A stretch of 64,000 nucleotides of DNA from Dyadobacter sandarakinus (GTDB lineage Bacteria > Bacteroidota > Bacteroidia > Cytophagales > Spirosomataceae): the NCBI RefSeq assembly GCF_016894445.1, contig NZ_CP056775.1, forward strand, positions 3,970,001 through 4,034,000. Direction: 5' to 3'. This document shows, piece by piece, positions 61,601-64,000 of the stretch (positions are counted from its first letter, which is position 1; every line of letters starts with the position of its first letter). Under the pieces are notes generated by a model. It saw nothing but the letters and a program-made list of their open reading frames with translations, had not been told where the DNA came from and did not search any database. The position numbers and the translations under genes are program-made.

Positions 61601-62411
61601 TGACCATTGCACTGCGGTACGCATTACCATATCCCCGGAGAAGCAGGTGTTTGACTTTACAGGCACATCGCCCGTTCACCCCAATAATCTGAATGCCAAT
61701 ATTTCCATTATTCACAGTGCGATCCTGTATGTGCTGCGCCTGCTTACAGGAAAGGAAATTCCGCTGAATGATGGACTGATGCGCCATGTTGAAATTATTT
61801 TACCCGACAACAGCTTCCTGCACCCGAACTTTTCTGATGATCCTTTGCAATGTCCGGCGGTAGTAGGCGGCAATACCGAAGTCAGCCAGCGCCTGGTCGA
61901 CACCCTGCTGAAAGCCCTTAAGCTGGCAGCGTGCAGCCAGGGAACCATGAATAATTTCCTTTTTGGCAACGAAAGTTTCGGCTATTACGAAACCATTGGC
62001 GGAGGTACCGGCGCGGGGCCGGGATTTCACGGACGTTCGGCGGTACACCAGCATATGACCAATACCCGTATTACGGATGCTGAGCAACTCGAACGCAAGT
62101 ACCCTGTCCGCCTGCTTGAATTTGGTGTACGGCAAGGCTCGGGCGGCAGTGGAAAGTGGCAAGGCGGCGATGGTATCATCAGAAAAATCCGGTTCCTTGC
62201 TCCTTTGCAGGTCACGCTGCTCGGGCAGCACCGGAAGTATGCTCCCTATGGCCTGGACGGCGGAAGCCCCGGCCTCACGGGAGCACACACGCTCACCGGT
62301 ACCCACGGCGAACAAACCCGCCTACCCGGCATCTGCAGTATCAGGGTACAGGAAGGTGAAACGCTGACCATCGAAACCCCGGGCGGAGGCGGCTTCGGCG
62401 CATTCGTGTAA
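58650..62411 (+). CDS. Fused hydantoinase A/B - 5-oxoprolinase-type protein
   Basis: 1253-residue ATP-dependent amidohydrolase combining HyuA-like and HyuB-like halves in one chain, as in eukaryotic 5-oxoprolinase. The start is TTG 58650: no in-frame ATG exists, and the essential FADTGGTFTD lies at residues 12-21, leaving little choice. The HyuA half (1-730) has TRATNALLERKGAKT, DMGGTSTDTALI and AAGGGSVCW. The HyuB half (about 745-1253) has LQLFTNRFKAIAEEMGVQLQ, TNHPRYGGSHLPDITL, NRAHHAEVGGRTPGSMPP, GGNTEVSQRLVD and GGTGAGP. The product would hydrolyse 5-oxoproline to glutamate or act on a hydantoin. It is followed after 23 nt by an NRAMP-fold transporter. Confidence 0.93.
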   Translation: MKTTETPHWKIFADTGGTFTDCLAVSPKGTLQRIKVLSSSCLRGKITGKAGPSQFHFQAGWTFPDELLAGFRFRLVGQDVYSTISSTDFRSRIFTLENDFPLTSEADFEISTGEEAPVLAARLLTLTPFPDPLPPLEMRLGTTRATNALLERKGAKTLLVVTKGFRDLLYIGTQQRPSLFQLNIPEPRLLHSGVLEIDERLDAGGNVITAWEKTSLPIDATYQSVAVSLLHAHRNNAHEVAVTTHLKAAGQHYISASAALSPFEHYLRRTQTTVVNAYLEPVLDSYLQNIKNALPEGSLKVMASTGSLAEAAGFRAKDSLLSGPAGGMVAAANAANRLGFRKAITFDMGGTSTDTALIDGQPELKYITEIDGIEFHNPTMAIETVAAGGGSVCWFDGFSLQVGPESAGASPGPACYGAGGPLTITDVNLLLGKLDAFRFGIPVHPAAAQDALSQLLDTVAAHTGRLPTEAEALAGLERIANEKMADAIRKISVEKGIAPHEFALITFGGAGGLHSCQLAELLGIATVIIPYDAGLFSAVGMGEAVVSFILSKQILKSWNEAGHEVTLHMQTLMQDGADLLREQGISDTELAFCHVYLRFSGQENTIEVPFENDQTLSRFRDLYTAQFGYFPENLIIELESIKVKMQAKTSQQPAFTLLKKGTPATCFRMVKQAFQQNTDQKTGLYDWDELQPGAELEGPAVLLNSTSTAYIPAGWKLVIQENRDAVLFRYTDQSAPAGVYTETVALQLFTNRFKAIAEEMGVQLQRTAFSVNVKERLDFSCALLDPDGELLVNAQHIPVHLGSMGICGRLVRDAISIGPGDVVITNHPRYGGSHLPDITLISGVFTNDGQCAGYLINRAHHAEVGGRTPGSMPPDATCLAEEGVVILPQYLVRSGEFQWDTLRQLFLNGPYPTRSFNANEADIAAALSALRKGSEQLLRLVKVHGLDEVRRYMKLLKNRTSQQLEQALQSFSGQEFSATEMLDDDHCTAVRITISPEKQVFDFTGTSPVHPNNLNANISIIHSAILYVLRLLTGKEIPLNDGLMRHVEIILPDNSFLHPNFSDDPLQCPAVVGGNTEVSQRLVDTLLKALKLAACSQGTMNNFLFGNESFGYYETIGGGTGAGPGFHGRSAVHQHMTNTRITDAEQLERKYPVRLLEFGVRQGSGGSGKWQGGDGIIRKIRFLAPLQVTLLGQHRKYAPYGLDGGSPGLTGAHTLTGTHGEQTRLPGICSIRVQEGETLTIETPGGGGFGAFV

Positions 62412-62429
62412 ATTCGTGTATCCGTGGCA
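62403..62429 (+). repeat. Intercistronic CCGTG-rich element, copy 2
   Basis: 27-nt element overlapping the stop codon of the oxoprolinase gene and ending 5 nt before the ATG of the transporter gene. It matches copy 1 (33054-33080) at 21 of 27 positions, and both copies are followed by AAA and a start codon. Confidence 0.5.
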
Positions 62430-62434
62430 AGAAA

Positions 62435-63598
62435 ATGATTCAAAAACGTAAGTCTAATGCACTGCTGGGAGCAGCCTTCCTCATGGCGACATCCGCCGTC
62501 GGGCCCGGTTTTCTTACCCAGACCACTGTTTTCACCGAGAGGCTGACTACCAGCTTTGGCTTTGTGATCCTGCTTTCGGTGATCATTGATCTCTGCGTGC
62601 AGTTTAACATCTGGCAGATTATCGTCGTATCGGGCAGGCGCGCTCCCGAGCTGGCCAATGCATTGTTCCCCGGACTCGGCTGGCTGCTTGCTTTTCTGAT
62701 CGTTGCCGGCGGGCTGGCATTCAATATCGGCAACATTGCAGGCGCAGGATTAGGGATCGAAGCCATGACAGGCATACCCATCGAGACAGGTTCTATCATC
62801 AGCGCAGTGCTCGCAATCGGGATCTTTCTTTTTAAAGAAGCCGGCAGTGCCATGGACACATTTGCCAAAATACTCGGCATGCTGATGATCCTGCTCATCC
62901 TGTACATTGTTGCAAGCTCGCAGCCTCCGCTGGGTCCGGCGCTTTTACACACCATCGCACCGAGGCAATTTGATGCCATGGCTACCCTCACGCTCGTAGG
63001 CGGCACTGTGGGCGGATACATTTCCTTTGCCGGGGCACACCGGTTGCTCGACTCAGGATTACTGGGCATCAATGCATTACCTAAGGTAAACCGCAGCGCG
63101 GCTACGGGTATATTGCTCACTGCTCTGATCCGCTACCTGCTCTTCCTGGCTACATTGGGAGTGGTATATGCGGGCGCCACACTCAACCCCGATAATCCGC
63201 CTGCATCTGTGTTTGAGTTTGTAGCAGGGAGTGCGGGACGTAAGTTGTTCGGGCTGATGATCTGGGCAGCGGCAATCACTTCGGTGGTCGGGGCGGCCTA
63301 CACTTCCATTTCATTTGTGCGTTCATTTCATCCGCTGCTCGACAGGCATCACCGGTTGCTCACGATTGCATTCATCCTTCTTTCGGCAATTATTTTTTTA
63401 TGGATGGGAAAGCCTGTGCAGATACTGGTGTTCGTCGGAACACTCAATGGATTTGTCCTGCCAGTCGCGCTGAGCATCCTGCTTGTCATTAGCCGCCGGT
63501 CGCGCCTGATGGGCACCTACAAACATCCGCTGGCCTTACAGTTAGCAGGCTGGATTATTGTTGGCGTTTTGCTGGGGCTGGCTTTTGCATTTTTTTAG
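62435..63598 (+). CDS. NRAMP-family transporter with non-canonical metal site (possible 5-oxoproline permease)
   Basis: 387 residues with about 11 membrane segments of the LeuT/NRAMP fold. In the first helix the strictly conserved metal-binding DPGN of classical NRAMP is replaced by GPGF (residues 23-26, in SAVGPGFLTQ), and the helix 6 Met-containing motif is not evident; the central segment reads GGTVGGYISFAGAHRLLD. Loss of these ligands argues against Mn/Fe transport. Bacillus subtilis has an NRAMP-family protein (YcsG) inside its 5-oxoprolinase (pxp) operon. Here the gene follows a fused oxoprolinase by 23 nt, so uptake of 5-oxoproline or another cyclic amide is a reasonable inference. It is shorter than most NRAMP proteins. 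Confidence 0.88.
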   Translation: MIQKRKSNALLGAAFLMATSAVGPGFLTQTTVFTERLTTSFGFVILLSVIIDLCVQFNIWQIIVVSGRRAPELANALFPGLGWLLAFLIVAGGLAFNIGNIAGAGLGIEAMTGIPIETGSIISAVLAIGIFLFKEAGSAMDTFAKILGMLMILLILYIVASSQPPLGPALLHTIAPRQFDAMATLTLVGGTVGGYISFAGAHRLLDSGLLGINALPKVNRSAATGILLTALIRYLLFLATLGVVYAGATLNPDNPPASVFEFVAGSAGRKLFGLMIWAAAITSVVGAAYTSISFVRSFHPLLDRHHRLLTIAFILLSAIIFLWMGKPVQILVFVGTLNGFVLPVALSILLVISRRSRLMGTYKHPLALQLAGWIIVGVLLGLAFAFF

Positions 63599-63666
63599 AG
63601 AAAAACTGTTACTTCCTAAAAAAGTCACGTCTAAACGGAGATGCTATTCTTCGTCAGACCTGATGC

Positions 63667-64000
63667 ATGAAATATCCCCAATATAATTATTGCTCAGACG
63701 AGCAAAAGCTGATTTTCACATTTGAGAGTGTAGGGCCAAGGGGCGTCATCAAAAAGATTGTAGAATTTTCTCATACGAACAACCCTACTGTTTTTACAAT
63801 GGCTTTGGGCGATTACGACCCATCACTGAATGGGTTAAATGACAGCATTGTGAGTGATAATCGCGATATAGGGAAAGTTTTTTCCACAGTCGCAGCTATT
63901 GTTTATGCATTTACCGACAAACATCCTTATGCCGAGATATTTATCACAGGTAGTACCATGTCCAGGAACCGGCTCTATCGTATGATTTTCGCGAACTACA
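63667..64000 (+). CDS. DUF6934-like protein, N-terminal part (cut by window edge)
   Basis: 111 codons from ATG 63667 to the right edge without a stop. It begins MKYPQYNYCSDEQKLIFTFES and includes VVEFSHT-like IVEFSHTNN, MALGDYDP, VFSTVAAIVYAFTDKHP and IFITGSTMSRNRLYRMI. This pattern (KxIxFxFxSxGxxGxIxK at the start, then TGSTxxRxRLYR) is the one I associate with DUF6934, a family of ~150-residue proteins of unknown function that are common in Cytophagales and are often next to toxin-antitoxin-like genes. The domain name is a moderate-confidence recognition. Confidence 0.75.
   Translation, partial: MKYPQYNYCSDEQKLIFTFESVGPRGVIKKIVEFSHTNNPTVFTMALGDYDPSLNGLNDSIVSDNRDIGKVFSTVAAIVYAFTDKHPYAEIFITGSTMSRNRLYRMIFANY

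Noticed and set aside
62435..63598. Calling the transporter mntH (manganese uptake)
   Set aside because: The DPGN metal motif is replaced by GPGF and the gene is coupled to an oxoprolinase.

Overview
The window is about 64 kb of chromosome from a Bacteroidota bacterium, most likely order Cytophagales (a Dyadobacter/Spirosoma-like soil or plant-associated organism; the genus is inferred from overall gene style and was not searched). The signs are a type IX secretion (T9SS) cargo protein with a C-terminal sorting domain, a lipoprotein with PorE architecture, a CarboxypepD-plug TonB receptor, several promoters of the Bacteroidota form TTG-N19/20-TAnnTTTG, and starts without clear Shine-Dalgarno sequences. 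No rRNA, tRNA, CRISPR array, prophage or SusC/SusD pair was found.

Layout. 1-2.3 kb: the str cluster (rpsL, rpsG, fusA) on the minus strand, with a terminator and a new promoter between rpsG and fusA. 2.4-12.5 kb: a PorE-like OmpA lipoprotein, a divergent DASH-type cryptochrome, a lemA plus two TPM-domain operon, a coiled-coil membrane protein, a POT peptide transporter and an M13 peptidase, mostly separated by strong terminators. 12.5-17.6 kb (minus): a three-gene operon of secreted GH20 beta-hexosaminidase, sugar MFS permease and XylR-type regulator, probably for N-acetylglucosamine glycans. 17.9-22.7 kb: a 1612-residue T9SS-exported subtilase. 22.9-28.4 kb: housekeeping genes (aroE, ribD, prmC, MoxR ATPase, yidD, lgt, an ECF sigma factor).

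28.9-43.0 kb is the most unusual part. A tight operon encodes a PfkB kinase-HAD phosphatase fusion, two paralogous exported propeller plus helical-domain proteins flanking a sialidase-fold protein, and a DUF3748 lipoprotein. It is followed, after a Uma2-family gene, by mannonate dehydratase, an SDR, a ThuA protein and a Tat-exported Gfo/Idh/MocA oxidoreductase. This looks like a glycan or uronate utilisation region without SusCD, with the substrate unknown.

43.2-49.6 kb: an AraC regulator, a small META-like lipoprotein, a sugar epimerase, and a TonB siderophore receptor with a PepSY reductase-like partner behind a consensus promoter. 49.6-50.6 kb is an AT-rich patch with two ~147-bp palindromic repeats and two small unknown genes. 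50.7-58.1 kb: GH125 alpha-mannosidase divergent from a Gfo/Idh/MocA protein, then a REP cluster beside its RAYT transposase, then a 1250-residue lipoprotein fusing ThuA, a dehydrogenase propeller, HEAT, CARDB-like and azurin-like domains. 58.1-64 kb: a nucleotidyltransferase with a 56-residue partner, a fused 5-oxoprolinase/hydantoinase, an NRAMP-fold transporter lacking the usual metal-binding motif, and a DUF6934-like gene cut by the window edge.

The best candidates for undescribed biology are the 28.9-37.9 kb operon, the azurin-fused dehydrogenase, and the oxoprolinase/NRAMP-like pair.
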